Source of the DNA: Henriciella litoralis
Lineage (GTDB): Bacteria > Pseudomonadota > Alphaproteobacteria > Caulobacterales > Hyphomonadaceae
Reading direction: 5' to 3'
Assembly (NCBI RefSeq): GCF_002088935.1
Contig: NZ_NCSS01000006.1
Span: forward strand, 1,396,407 to 1,460,406
DNA: 64,000 nucleotides
The translations under genes were made by a program, and so were the position numbers. Numbering within the stretch: the first letter of the stretch is position 1; each line of letters begins with the position of its first letter. This document shows, piece after piece, positions 33,623 through 42,031 of this stretch. The notes below the pieces were generated by a model, which was not told the origin of the DNA, made no database searches, and worked only from the letters and a program-made list of their open reading frames with translations.

Positions 33623-34636
33623 ATGTTGAATTATGTCCGCCCCGCCGCCATTGCGGCACTCACCTGCGCCCTGTCAGCGCCCGTCGTTACTGCGCAGGAT
33701 GCCATCGCCGACCCGTCCTTCGAGCTGGATCGCGACGCGATTCTCGCCATGGCAGGCAATTACGATGTAACCTTCGATTTCCGCGAGACGGTGGCACTGA
33801 CAGACGGATACGAACTGAAGGAGCCGAAGCTTTCAGGCGGCTATGAGATCGTGCGGGTGATTGAGGACACGGGTGACTTCATCAGCCTTCAGCACATTCT
33901 CGTCGTCGGAGATGAGGGCGAGGAGTTTCCCATCAAGCACTGGCGTCAGGACTGGACGTATGAGCCAACAGAAGTGCTGAGCTTCATTGGCGGGAATGCC
34001 TGGGAAATGCGCCCCGTGCCAACCGGAGAAAGCGAAGGCCAATGGGCGCAGGAAGTCTATCAGGTCGACGATTCACCGCGTTATGGTGCCGTCGCCGCCT
34101 GGACGCATGACAATCACGTCTCCCAATGGACCCCTCCGGCTGAATGGCGGCCTCTGCCGCGCCGCGACATGACCGCACGTGAGGATTACGACACGGTTCT
34201 CGCGGTCAACCGGCACACGATCACGCCGTTTGGCTGGGTGCACGAACAGACAAATTCGAAACTCGTCCTAGATGAGGATCCGAACGTGCTGGTCCGCGAG
34301 ATCGGCGTGAACACCTACCGCCACTTTGATGACTTCCCGGTCGCGGTCGGCGAAGATTACTTGGCTGCGACAAGCGACTATTGGGCAGGTGTGCGCGGCG
34401 CCTGGGAAGCGCTTGAAGATTCCGGCTCACCGTTCGGCCTGACCATGCAGGGGGAACCGGAAGCGCTCTACCAGCCGCTGCTTGAGCTGGCCGGAGAGGT
34501 CGAAGACGGCACGAAGAGCACGGATGAGGCCATTTCAGAGGCGTCTGACGTCATTGAGACCTACACCACCCATGAAATCGGCACGCTGGCCGATCGCGTA
34601 AGCGCAACCGGCGCCGACCCTGACGGCTCATACTAG
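33623..34636 (+). CDS. DUF6607-family secreted protein, linked to heme receptor
   Basis: The 337-residue precursor has a signal peptide cut near residue 24 (VVTAQDA). AGAGGG is five bases before ATG. The mature protein is acidic with many aromatic residues (NYDVTFDFRETVAL, KHWRQDWTYEP, WAQEVYQVDDSPRYG, AWTHDNHVSQW). That matches the DUF6607 family often found beside hemin receptors. The role is unknown; heme or iron handling in the periplasm is inferred from the shared Fur-type control region with the divergent receptor. It is followed by a strong terminator. Confidence 0.8.
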   Translation: MLNYVRPAAIAALTCALSAPVVTAQDAIADPSFELDRDAILAMAGNYDVTFDFRETVALTDGYELKEPKLSGGYEIVRVIEDTGDFISLQHILVVGDEGEEFPIKHWRQDWTYEPTEVLSFIGGNAWEMRPVPTGESEGQWAQEVYQVDDSPRYGAVAAWTHDNHVSQWTPPAEWRPLPRRDMTAREDYDTVLAVNRHTITPFGWVHEQTNSKLVLDEDPNVLVREIGVNTYRHFDDFPVAVGEDYLAATSDYWAGVRGAWEALEDSGSPFGLTMQGEPEALYQPLLELAGEVEDGTKSTDEAISEASDVIETYTTHEIGTLADRVSATGADPDGSY

Positions 34637-34640
34637 ACAG

Positions 34641-34680
34641 CAAAACGCCCCTCTCGATGAACGAGAGGGGCGTTTTGCCT
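34641..34680 (+). terminator. Strong rho-independent terminator after DUF6607 gene
   Basis: A perfect 16-bp stem (34641-34656 against 34662-34677; CGCCCCTCTCG core) with a five-base loop ATGAA and TTTT inside the descending arm. The A-rich ascending side makes it usable in both directions, so it may also end the small minus-strand gene at 34707. Confidence 0.9.
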
Positions 34681-34706
34681 GAATTTCGAATGGAGAGGGC
34701 TCGCCG

Positions 34707-34853
34707 CTAGTCTTCGAAATCCTCGCCCATATCCCCCCAGAGTGCAGGACAGTTAGACGAGACGGCCTCGATCATCACGATCAGCGCCGCCCCGGCCAAT
34801 ATGCACCATGCTGTCGCTGGATTTGCAGCGGCATCCATCACCAGTTCCACCAT
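34707..34853 (-). CDS. Possible 48-residue single-span membrane protein
   Basis: ATG to TAG, 48 codons. The peptide starts MVELVMDAAANPATAW, has a hydrophobic stretch CILAGAALIVMI, then EAVSSNCPALWGDMGEDFED with an acidic end. The composition (one membrane helix, acidic tail) looks like a genuine small protein. A weak CGAGG lies about 10 bases before the start. It lies between the inverted repeat upstream and the bidirectional terminator 26 bases downstream, giving a tidy one-gene transcript. It could still be chance. Confidence 0.45.
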   Translation of the reverse strand: MVELVMDAAANPATAWCILAGAALIVMIEAVSSNCPALWGDMGEDFED

Positions 34854-34887
34854 TGTTTTCACGCCTCGGGCTTGTTTGTTTATCGTT

Positions 34888-34904
34888 GAGGCGAGTATCG
34901 CCTC
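34888..34904. promoter_or_regulatory. Inverted repeat, possible operator
   Basis: GAGGCGA-GTA-TCGCCTC, a perfect 7-bp inverted repeat, sits between the divergent small frame (start 34853) and the HD-domain gene (start 35011). It could bind a dimeric regulator. The NrtR-like regulator encoded two genes on is one candidate, but the site does not clearly match a known NrtR site. Confidence 0.35.
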
Positions 34905-35010
34905 GACTCTTTAACGAGACCTGATCAAAACGTGACGGAGGCGAGGCAGTTTGTAAGCAAAATGACGCCTTTTCTTTACCCCGCTTTCCAAAGGATTAAA
35001 GACAGACGCC

Positions 35011-35637
35011 ATGAGCCGACCTGCAACGACCCGTTCAAGAAAAGCCCCCGACAGGGTCTGGCAGCGCATGCTGTCCGGGCGCCGTCTTGACCTGCTTGAC
35101 CCATCACCATTGGATATTGAGGTCGACGACATTGCGCACGGACTGGCCCGCGTGGCCCGCTGGAATGGGCAGACTCTCGGCGATCATGCCTTTTCCGTCG
35201 CCCAGCACAGCGTCATCGTGGAATTCATCTGCGGCGAACTCGAACCAGGCCTTAAACCTTTCGAACGCTTGATGGCGCTGCACCATGACGCGGCCGAATA
35301 TGTCATTGGCGACATGATCTCACCGTTCAAGACCGTGCTCGGCGATGGCTATAAATCTGTGGAGAACAGGCTGACCGAAGCGGTTCACCTGCGCTTTGGC
35401 CTGCCGGCGCGTCTGCCCGCACCGCTTAAACGTCTTATCAAGCGGGCCGATCATATCTGTGCCTGGTTCGAAGCCACGCAACTTGCCGGATTTTCAACGG
35501 GGGAAGCGGACAAATTCTTCGGCACGCCGCCCGACGGTCTCGAGATCGAGCTGCAGCCCGAAGCCCCTACCCGTGCGCAGGCCGTCTTTATCAGCCGCCA
35601 CGAAGCCTTGCTGGCGGCGATGGAGGGGCGCACCTGA
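35011..35637 (+). CDS. HD-domain phosphohydrolase (YfbR-like nucleotidase)
   Basis: The 208-residue protein has an HD-type metal set: DHAFSVAQHSVIV, then ALHHDAAEYVIGDMISPFK, and a later Asp in KRADHICAWFEATQL. This resembles YfbR-type 5'-deoxynucleotidases and the HD protein that in many Alphaproteobacteria precedes the NrtR-like NAD regulator. It probably acts on nucleotides. Its stop codon TGA shares a base with the ATG of the regulator (TGATG), so the two are translated together. Confidence 0.85.
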   Translation: MSRPATTRSRKAPDRVWQRMLSGRRLDLLDPSPLDIEVDDIAHGLARVARWNGQTLGDHAFSVAQHSVIVEFICGELEPGLKPFERLMALHHDAAEYVIGDMISPFKTVLGDGYKSVENRLTEAVHLRFGLPARLPAPLKRLIKRADHICAWFEATQLAGFSTGEADKFFGTPPDGLEIELQPEAPTRAQAVFISRHEALLAAMEGRT

Positions 35638-36584
35638 TGACGGCGACGCTGATCATTGGTCTCTCCGTCGTGATCGTCGCGATGAATGACGAAGACCCGG
35701 GCGTGCTGGTGGCCCGGCGCGGCAGTGATCTCGCTGCCCTGCCCTTCGGTACGTTCGATCCGGCAACGCATCGCACCTTTGAAATCGCCCTGAGGGGCTG
35801 GGTGCGGGAGCAGACCGGCTTTGATCTTGGCTATGTTGAACAGCTTTACACCTTTGGCGACCGGGACCGTGAAACGCCCGAAGCCACGCTCGCAGATGCG
35901 CCGGCCAATGCCCGCGTGGTATCTGTCGGTTATCTCGGCCTGACACCTGACCAGCAAGACCTGCCCAAGCAACTCAAAGCGCGTTGGCGCGGCTGGTATA
36001 GCCATTTCCCATGGGAAGATCATCGCACCAGCCGCCCGGCCATTATCGACGATGAAATCGCGCCGCGTCTGGCAACCTGGGCCGCAGGTAGCGATGCGCG
36101 GCAGGCGCGGGTGCACCTCGCTTTTGGCCTGAACGGGCATGACTGGAGCGAAGACCGTGTGCTGGAGCGCTATGAGCTGCTCTATGAAGCCGGGCTCGTC
36201 ATTGAGTGTGCCCGCGATGCCGGCCTGCCTCTGCCGGATGTCAAACTTGGCGAACCGATGGCGTCCGACCACAGGCGGATTCTGGCCACCGCGATGGAGC
36301 GCCTGCGCGGCAAGATCCGCTATCGTCCTGTCGTCTTCGAACTAATGCCGAACCGGTTCACGCTGTCTGCCTTGCAGGCGACCTGCGAAGGTGTTCTCGG
36401 CCTGCCGCTTCACAAGCAGAACTTCCGGCGTTCGCTGGAGCGCACGGGGCTTGTCGAAGGCACCGGCGAGATGATGTCGGCAACAGGCGGGCGACCGGCT
36501 GAGCTTTACCGCTTCAAGCGTGAGAAAGTCCGCAAAAGCGCGGCGCTTGGCATCTCAGCGCCGACGGTGCGCCGCGAGCCTTAA
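35637..36584 (+). CDS. NrtR-like regulator with degenerate Nudix domain (NAD regulator of Alphaproteobacteria)
   Basis: The 315-residue protein has an N-terminal Nudix-like domain in which the Nudix box is broken: the region reads HRTFEIALRGWVREQTGFDLG, with the REUxEE core missing acidic residues. It is therefore probably a ligand sensor and not a hydrolase. The C-terminal winged helix has VFELMPNRFTLSALQATCEGVLG, KQNFRRSLERTGLVEGTGE and GGRPAELYRF, the NrtR DNA-binding signature. NrtR proteins bind ADP-ribose and repress NAD genes. It is coupled to the HD gene and overlaps the convergent rhomboid gene by 4 bases. Confidence 0.82.
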   Translation: MTATLIIGLSVVIVAMNDEDPGVLVARRGSDLAALPFGTFDPATHRTFEIALRGWVREQTGFDLGYVEQLYTFGDRDRETPEATLADAPANARVVSVGYLGLTPDQQDLPKQLKARWRGWYSHFPWEDHRTSRPAIIDDEIAPRLATWAAGSDARQARVHLAFGLNGHDWSEDRVLERYELLYEAGLVIECARDAGLPLPDVKLGEPMASDHRRILATAMERLRGKIRYRPVVFELMPNRFTLSALQATCEGVLGLPLHKQNFRRSLERTGLVEGTGEMMSATGGRPAELYRFKREKVRKSAALGISAPTVRREP

Positions 36585-37300
36585 TGATGCAGCTGCCGGA
36601 TGCGCGCCCAGACGCGTGGGTTGAATACGGCAAGCAAGAGCGGGAACAGCACAAAGCCGCCCGCAAGACCGCCAATATGCGCCGCCCAGGCTAGCCTGAT
36701 CCCAACCGCGCCGGCCAGCAGCTCGCCGGTCACAGCAATCGCAATGTTGATCAAGAGCCAGGGCACCGACATGCGGATCGCCTGCTTATAACCGCCCATG
36801 ATCCAGCCGACAGCCGGCAAGAAGCCCGAGAGGGCAGACGACGTACCGATCGCGAGTTCTGACTGTCCGGTAAGGTCACTCCATCCAATCTGGAACAGTG
36901 CGCCGGCAATGGCCGCCCCGACAAAGAAGATCAGGAAGCCGAGCGCGCCCTTAAGGTCTCGCCCAAACGCCATGGCAATCGGCGGCCCGAAAGCGACCAT
37001 CGCGGTCATGTTCATTGCAAGGTGAAAGATACCGCCATGCAGGAAGACGTGAAGGACAAGCGGCGCGAACCAGCCAAGTGGCCGATAGACGCCCTGAAAA
37101 TCGGGGCCGCCAGCGATTGCACCTGCCTCAAACATCCATTCGGAAATCGATCGCGGGAAGAGAATCGAATTCTCAGACATCAACTGCACCGTCGATGCGG
37201 CGACGATGGCCACCGTCAACAGGATGACGATCAGAGGCATGCCAAAACCAGCCGGAGAAGGCTGGCCCGGCGGCGAGTCAGGGGACGGGTTGTATCTCAC
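36581..37300 (-). CDS. Rhomboid-family intramembrane serine protease
   Basis: The 239-residue protein has at least six membrane helices. The rhomboid fold shows as HVFLHGGIFHLAMNMTAMVAFG (conserved HxxxxHxxxN), a catalytic Ser in AIGTSSALSGFLPAVG, and the catalytic His in AWAAHIGGLAGG. It cleaves transmembrane substrates in the inner membrane; targets are unknown. The N terminus is Pro-rich (PSPDSPPGQPSP). It is tail to tail with the regulator gene. Confidence 0.9.
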   Translation of the reverse strand: MRYNPSPDSPPGQPSPAGFGMPLIVILLTVAIVAASTVQLMSENSILFPRSISEWMFEAGAIAGGPDFQGVYRPLGWFAPLVLHVFLHGGIFHLAMNMTAMVAFGPPIAMAFGRDLKGALGFLIFFVGAAIAGALFQIGWSDLTGQSELAIGTSSALSGFLPAVGWIMGGYKQAIRMSVPWLLINIAIAVTGELLAGAVGIRLAWAAHIGGLAGGFVLFPLLLAVFNPRVWARIRQLHH

Positions 37301-37617
37301 GCCGGTCGATATGGGGAGATATAGCGTTGCCTTCCAGCATCAGCTGCGGCTGAATCGATGCCGTTGCGGAAAGAGGTCCGTTGCAATTTGGTCACATATC
37401 TTGACCTGACGACACGTTTATATGCAAATATTTTTCTTGCAGTTAAGTTTTTAAGGGTTTTTTTTCTAACTAACGCCCCTCAACCGAGAGTCTCATGCCT
37501 TTTAATCATGGTTGGCAACTATATTAAAGTAGCTTGACCACACGGGGTAATGCCCGCATTCCTTAGGCAAGGTTCCTATAAAGAGAACTTCACATTCGGT
37601 CTATCTAGGGAGGATAC
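37301..37617. other. 317-base AT-rich leader of the large TonB receptor
   Basis: The stretch from about 37390 to 37530 is much richer in A/T than the rest of the window, with runs such as GGGTTTTTTTTCTAAC and TGCAAATATTTTTC. TTGACC occurs at about 37403 and again at about 37535, each a possible -35. No reading frame of note and no clear operator were found. GGGAGG is seven bases before the receptor ATG. This is probably a complex promoter. Confidence 0.5.
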
Positions 37618-40600
37618 ATGACCAACAGGCTGCTCTATACGAGCGCGCGCTCGGCTATTGTGCTGGCGCTCGCCACAGGTTTCGCTTCAGTTGCTACTGC
37701 ACAGGAAGACGATGCCCCAGCTACAGTTCAACAACAGGCCGATGAGGGGGATCTTCGTCAGGAAAAAGTGACCGTCACCGGTTCTTTCATTGCCGGCACA
37801 CCCGAAGATGCCGCGCTACCTGTCGACGTGTTCAGCGCTGAAGACCTCGAAGTTTCCGGCGTCAGCTCGCCTCTCGAATTCATCAAGTCGCTGCCTTCTG
37901 TGGGCTCGGTTCTTGGTGATTCGAACCAGTTCGCCGCAAGCGCCCAGGGCGCTCAAGGCCAAGGCTCAATCAACCTTCGCAACCTTGGTGCCACGCGCAA
38001 CCTCGTGCTTCTCAACGGCAAGCGCACCATTGCCTCGCCGGGCGATGGCTACGCAAACACCCAGCTTATTCCGCTGTTTGCGCTTGAGCGTATTGAACTG
38101 CTCAAGGACGGCGCGGCGGCCACCTACGGCTCCGACGCCATTTCGGGCGTTGCTAACTTCATCACCAAGACCAATTTTGACGGTATTGAGCTGAAGGGCG
38201 ACTTCAAGGCAATCGACGGCTCAGACGGCGATTATGAAGTCTCAGCCCTGTTCGGGAAGAATTTCGAGAACGGCAACTTCATGTTCGGTGTCGGTCAACA
38301 ACACCGCTCAGAACTCAAAACGACCGAACGCGACTTCGTGAACCGCCCTTATAGCGTAAACCCTGCGCAGTGGTCGGTCCTCGGCAATCCAAGCACATAT
38401 ATCCCGAAGCTGGGCCCAATCAGCCAAGGTGCCGCTGGCACATCGCTAGGCCTTGTTGTTGACGGCCAGGCCATCAACACCTGTGAGGCCATGGGCGGCA
38501 TTGTCGGCTCGACATCTGGTCTGCCGATCTGTCGCTTCTCCTATGTGCCATTCGACAATCTCGTTGAAGATTCCGACCGGCTTCAGGTGTTCACGAGCTT
38601 TGAGGCAGAACTCTCGCCCGAATTCCGGATGCACGGCGAAGCCCTGTACGCCAATTCGGAAACCACCAACAACCGCTACTCGCCTTCATTCCCGCCGACC
38701 CAAGGTCCAAAGGGTCCAGGCAGCACCTATGCGTTTGATGTGCCATCGACCAACCCGGGTTATGCCGCATTCATTGCGCAATCGGGCCTTTCAGGCGGCG
38801 TTGCCGACCCGTTCACACCCGGCACGCTCGCAAATACGTTTGGTAGCTATGCCTCGATCCTGCTCGGCCGGCCAATTGGCCTCGGCGGCAATGAGGAACT
38901 CTATGGCGGCACTGGCGGTCAGGTCGGTATCGCAGAAGATGACGCGTTCCGCGTTTCCGGTGGTTTTGAATGGGACGTCTGGGAAGACGCAACCTGGTCA
39001 AACGATCTGACCTTCTACAAGTCTGATCGTGTCTTCTACACGCCAGACATTGTCGGTCAGCGCCTTCAGGATGCGCTGGAAGGGTTCGGCGGACCAAATT
39101 GTGACCGTACATCCGGCACAGCCGGTGTTGGTGACTGTATGTTCTTCAACCCATTCATCAACGCACACGCAAGCAACCCGGCGCTCGGCCTGGACAACCC
39201 GGCCTACGTTCCCGGCAACGAGAATAGCCGCGAACTCCTGGATCATCTGTTCCTGCCTAGCGGTACAGACCAGAGCGAGGATTACTTCGTCTACGACACA
39301 GTGCTGACGGGCCTGTCAGGTATAAACCTGTCCGGTGGTGAGATCGCATATGCGGTCGGCGGCCAATTCCGCCACTCCAACTTCGCCACCGACCCGATCA
39401 ACGACATGTCAAATGCGGCGATCAACCCGTGTGCGGTTGAAGGCGACAATAGCTGTCTGACCAATGGTGATCCGATTATCGGGCCATTCATCTTCCTCGG
39501 GCAGTACAACGAAGCCCGTCTTCAACAAAGCGTCTACGCCCTGTTCGGCGAAGTGAACTTCCCGATCCTCGACAATCTCGACGCAACCCTCGCGGTTCGG
39601 TATGAAGATTATGGGGGCGGTGTTGGTTCAACGACCGATCCAAAGATATCGCTACGCTATGAACCAGCCGATTGGCTCGTCCTGCGCGGCTCCGCCGGCA
39701 CCACGTTCCGCGGCCCACTGCCTAGCAACATTATTAATGGGCGTCTGGCCACGAACCTCGCCGGCATTCAGGCCGCCAACAATAACTTCAAGTCGGTGGA
39801 CAGCTACGGCAACCCAGACCTGAAGCCTGAAACGGCCTTTACCTACAATATCGGCGCCGTCTTCGACTTCCCGCACTTCCGGGGTTCTATCGACTATTGG
39901 AGCTATGACTTCGAGGACGAGATCACGACAACACCTGCGCAGGCTGTTGCAAATGCTGTCGGTAACGGCCCAGGCGACGGAACGCAGCTTGTGGATTGTA
40001 ACCACCCGCTGGCCTACCTGCTCACCTTTAATGGCAACACCTGTACCCAAGGCGTGACCACCGGCAATGACATCCAGCGTGTCCGCGTTGATGTCGTCAA
40101 CGGTCCCGGCATCAAAACGACGGGCCTCGACCTTGCCGCCAGCACCTATTTTGATGTTGGCCCGGGTGAAATGACCATTGGCGGCGCCGGCACCTACACG
40201 CTCGACTACGATGTCCGTGAATTCGAGCTTGGTGGCGTGACCTTCGCTGAAGGATACGATGCTGTTGGCTTCCTCAACTGGGATCGCAGCGCGCCTTCGA
40301 TCTCGGAGTTCAAAGCCAATCTCTATGCCAATTATGCCCTGAAAAATATCAATCTGCGTTACCAGATGCAGTATATCAGCGGCGTAACTGACAATCGTGG
40401 CCCTGCAAACGGCAGCGACTTCGGTGTAAGCGCAGACGACTATGTCCAGTATGACATTCTCGGCGCATGGACGCTTCCAGTCAACTTTGCAGAGGTTCAG
40501 CTGACCGGTGCGATCGAGAACATCACCGACCAGGACCCTGCGGCAGCCCGCACGGAGCTTTCCTACAATCCGTTCGTCGGCAATGCGCTTGGCCGCACTT

Positions 40601-40629
40601 ACTCGATCGGTCTTACCCTGCGCTACTAA
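37618..40629 (+). CDS. Large TonB-dependent outer-membrane receptor
   Basis: The 1003-residue precursor has a signal peptide cut near residue 29 (VATAQED). The plug has VTVTGSFIAGTPEDAALPVDVFS, SINLRNLGATRNLVLLNGKR and ELLKDGAAATYGSDAISGVANF. A barrel of about 800 residues ends in YSIGLTLRY. This NGKR-type plug and length resemble Caulobacterales/Sphingomonadales receptors for sugars, oligosaccharides or peptides more than siderophore receptors. No adjacent hydrolase or transporter reveals the substrate. It is preceded by an AT-rich leader and followed by a terminator. Confidence 0.93.
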   Translation: MTNRLLYTSARSAIVLALATGFASVATAQEDDAPATVQQQADEGDLRQEKVTVTGSFIAGTPEDAALPVDVFSAEDLEVSGVSSPLEFIKSLPSVGSVLGDSNQFAASAQGAQGQGSINLRNLGATRNLVLLNGKRTIASPGDGYANTQLIPLFALERIELLKDGAAATYGSDAISGVANFITKTNFDGIELKGDFKAIDGSDGDYEVSALFGKNFENGNFMFGVGQQHRSELKTTERDFVNRPYSVNPAQWSVLGNPSTYIPKLGPISQGAAGTSLGLVVDGQAINTCEAMGGIVGSTSGLPICRFSYVPFDNLVEDSDRLQVFTSFEAELSPEFRMHGEALYANSETTNNRYSPSFPPTQGPKGPGSTYAFDVPSTNPGYAAFIAQSGLSGGVADPFTPGTLANTFGSYASILLGRPIGLGGNEELYGGTGGQVGIAEDDAFRVSGGFEWDVWEDATWSNDLTFYKSDRVFYTPDIVGQRLQDALEGFGGPNCDRTSGTAGVGDCMFFNPFINAHASNPALGLDNPAYVPGNENSRELLDHLFLPSGTDQSEDYFVYDTVLTGLSGINLSGGEIAYAVGGQFRHSNFATDPINDMSNAAINPCAVEGDNSCLTNGDPIIGPFIFLGQYNEARLQQSVYALFGEVNFPILDNLDATLAVRYEDYGGGVGSTTDPKISLRYEPADWLVLRGSAGTTFRGPLPSNIINGRLATNLAGIQAANNNFKSVDSYGNPDLKPETAFTYNIGAVFDFPHFRGSIDYWSYDFEDEITTTPAQAVANAVGNGPGDGTQLVDCNHPLAYLLTFNGNTCTQGVTTGNDIQRVRVDVVNGPGIKTTGLDLAASTYFDVGPGEMTIGGAGTYTLDYDVREFELGGVTFAEGYDAVGFLNWDRSAPSISEFKANLYANYALKNINLRYQMQYISGVTDNRGPANGSDFGVSADDYVQYDILGAWTLPVNFAEVQLTGAIENITDQDPAAARTELSYNPFVGNALGRTYSIGLTLRY

Positions 40630-40655
40630 GCGTAGGTAAGAAGATACTTTGAGAG

Positions 40656-40685
40656 AGCCCGCTGCCTCGTGCAGCGGGCTTTTTC
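40656..40685 (+). terminator. Rho-independent terminator after the large TonB receptor
   Basis: AGCCCGCTGC and GCAGCGGGCT form a perfect 10-bp stem (40656-40665 with 40671-40680), with loop CTCGT and TTTTCTTT after it. It ends the receptor transcript 27 bases past the stop and isolates the acyl-CoA dehydrogenase gene. Confidence 0.92.
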
Positions 40686-40737
40686 TTTGCCGCCACGTCA
40701 CGATTGATTTTCAGGCTGGTCGCGGCAGGATCGCCTC

Positions 40738-41919
40738 ATGGCAAAAGCACGTGACATTACTTTCGACAGTCTGAGACCACCCGCTCCGTGGATGGACGAG
40801 ACACATTCAATCTGGCGCAACTCGGTTCGCGGCTTCATCGACAAGGAGCTGGTCCCCAATATTGAAGCCTGGGAAACCGCCGGTGTCATCCCGCGCGAGG
40901 TCTATCCCAAAGCCGCCGAAGCCGGTCTCATCGGCATGGGCTATCCGGAAGAATATGGCGGCGCCGGCACCGATTTTGACAGGTTTCACGGCACGGTCAC
41001 GTCCGAAGAGCTCGCGCGTATGGGCGCTGGCGGTGTCTCCTCAGCCCTGATGATCCATGGCATCGGCCTGCCGCCTGTCATGGCGCTTGGCAATGAGGAC
41101 ATGAAACGTGAAATCGCGCCGCAAGTCCTCTCCGGCAAAAAGCAGATCAGCCTTGGCATTACCGAACCCGGCGGCGGATCTGATGTCGCGCAGCTGAAAA
41201 CCAGCGCCAAAAAGTCCGGTAATGGCTGGGTTGTGAACGGCTCCAAGACCTACATCACCGGCGGGTGCACCTCGAAATGGCTGACCACAGCCGTTCGCAC
41301 GGGCGGCCCCGGCATGGGCGGCATCTCCCTCATGCTGATTGATCTGGAGGCCGAAGGCGTCTCCCGCACGAGCTTGCCAAAAATGGGCTGGTGGGCGTCT
41401 GACACCGCCACGATCCACTTTGATGACGTCTTCGTCCCGCCCGAAAACCTGATCGGCGAGTTGGACAAAGGCTTTTACGGCATCATGGCCAATTTCAATG
41501 GCGAACGTCTCGGCATGGCAGCCCAGGCCACCGCTTATGCGCGCGTCTGCATCGAGGAGGCGGCCGCCTGGGCGCAGCAAAGGGAGACCTTTGGCAAACG
41601 CCTCGCCGATCATCAGGTCATTCGTCACAAGATTGCCAGCATGGCGCAGCGCGTCTGGGCATCAACGGCGATGCTCGACCAGCTCACCTGGCGCGTCCAG
41701 AACGGAGAGCAACCTGTCGCAGAGCTTGCCATGCTGAAGGTTCAGGCCACCGAAACCATGGAATACTGCGCCCGCGAGGCGATGCAGATCCTTGGCGGCG
41801 CTGGCTTCATCCGCGGGCACCGCGTCGAACGCATCTACCGCGAGGTACGCGTCATGGCGATCGGGGGCGGCTCTGAAGAGATCATGCGGGACCTCGCCGC
41901 TCGTCAGATGGGCCTTTAG
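40738..41919 (+). CDS. Acyl-CoA dehydrogenase
   Basis: The 393-residue flavoenzyme has FAD/substrate signatures GITEPGGGSDVAQLKTSAKK around 140-160, PKMGWWASDTATIHFDDVFVPPENL, and the C-terminal GGAGFIRGHRVERIYREVRV. It oxidises an acyl-CoA at the alpha-beta bond and passes electrons to ETF. It stands alone after a terminator and is not in an operon with the other two dehydrogenases at 61-63 kb. Chain length is not determined. Confidence 0.92.
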   Translation: MAKARDITFDSLRPPAPWMDETHSIWRNSVRGFIDKELVPNIEAWETAGVIPREVYPKAAEAGLIGMGYPEEYGGAGTDFDRFHGTVTSEELARMGAGGVSSALMIHGIGLPPVMALGNEDMKREIAPQVLSGKKQISLGITEPGGGSDVAQLKTSAKKSGNGWVVNGSKTYITGGCTSKWLTTAVRTGGPGMGGISLMLIDLEAEGVSRTSLPKMGWWASDTATIHFDDVFVPPENLIGELDKGFYGIMANFNGERLGMAAQATAYARVCIEEAAAWAQQRETFGKRLADHQVIRHKIASMAQRVWASTAMLDQLTWRVQNGEQPVAELAMLKVQATETMEYCAREAMQILGGAGFIRGHRVERIYREVRVMAIGGGSEEIMRDLAARQMGL

Positions 41920-41955
41920 CAAAAAACCAGATACGGCCCACACGCCGCGCTTAGG

Positions 41956-41990
41956 CAAAAAAAGGGCCCTGCCATATATCGGCAAGGCCC
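41956..41990 (-). terminator. Rho-independent terminator after ompW-like gene
   Basis: Read on the minus strand: GGGCCTTGCC, loop, GGCAGGGCCC and a run of seven T. The stem has one mismatch. It lies about 40 bases past the stop of the OmpW-family gene. Confidence 0.88.
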
Positions 41991-42031
41991 AGAGGGGAGG
42001 TATTGAAAGGTGAAGGCCTGGGGCCCGCGTC

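Larger units (their letters stand above)
34637..35010. other. 374-base spacer with terminator, a small reading frame and an inverted repeat
   Basis: From left to right it holds the bidirectional terminator (34641-34680), a 48-codon minus-strand reading frame (34707-34853), the inverted repeat at 34888-34904 and a short leader of the HD-domain gene at 35011. I see no RNA gene in it. Confidence 0.6.

Noticed and set aside
39652..40701. 349-codon minus-strand frame under the large TonB receptor
   Set aside because: Antisense to a clear receptor barrel; composition is that of a shadow frame and there is no ribosome site or family resemblance.
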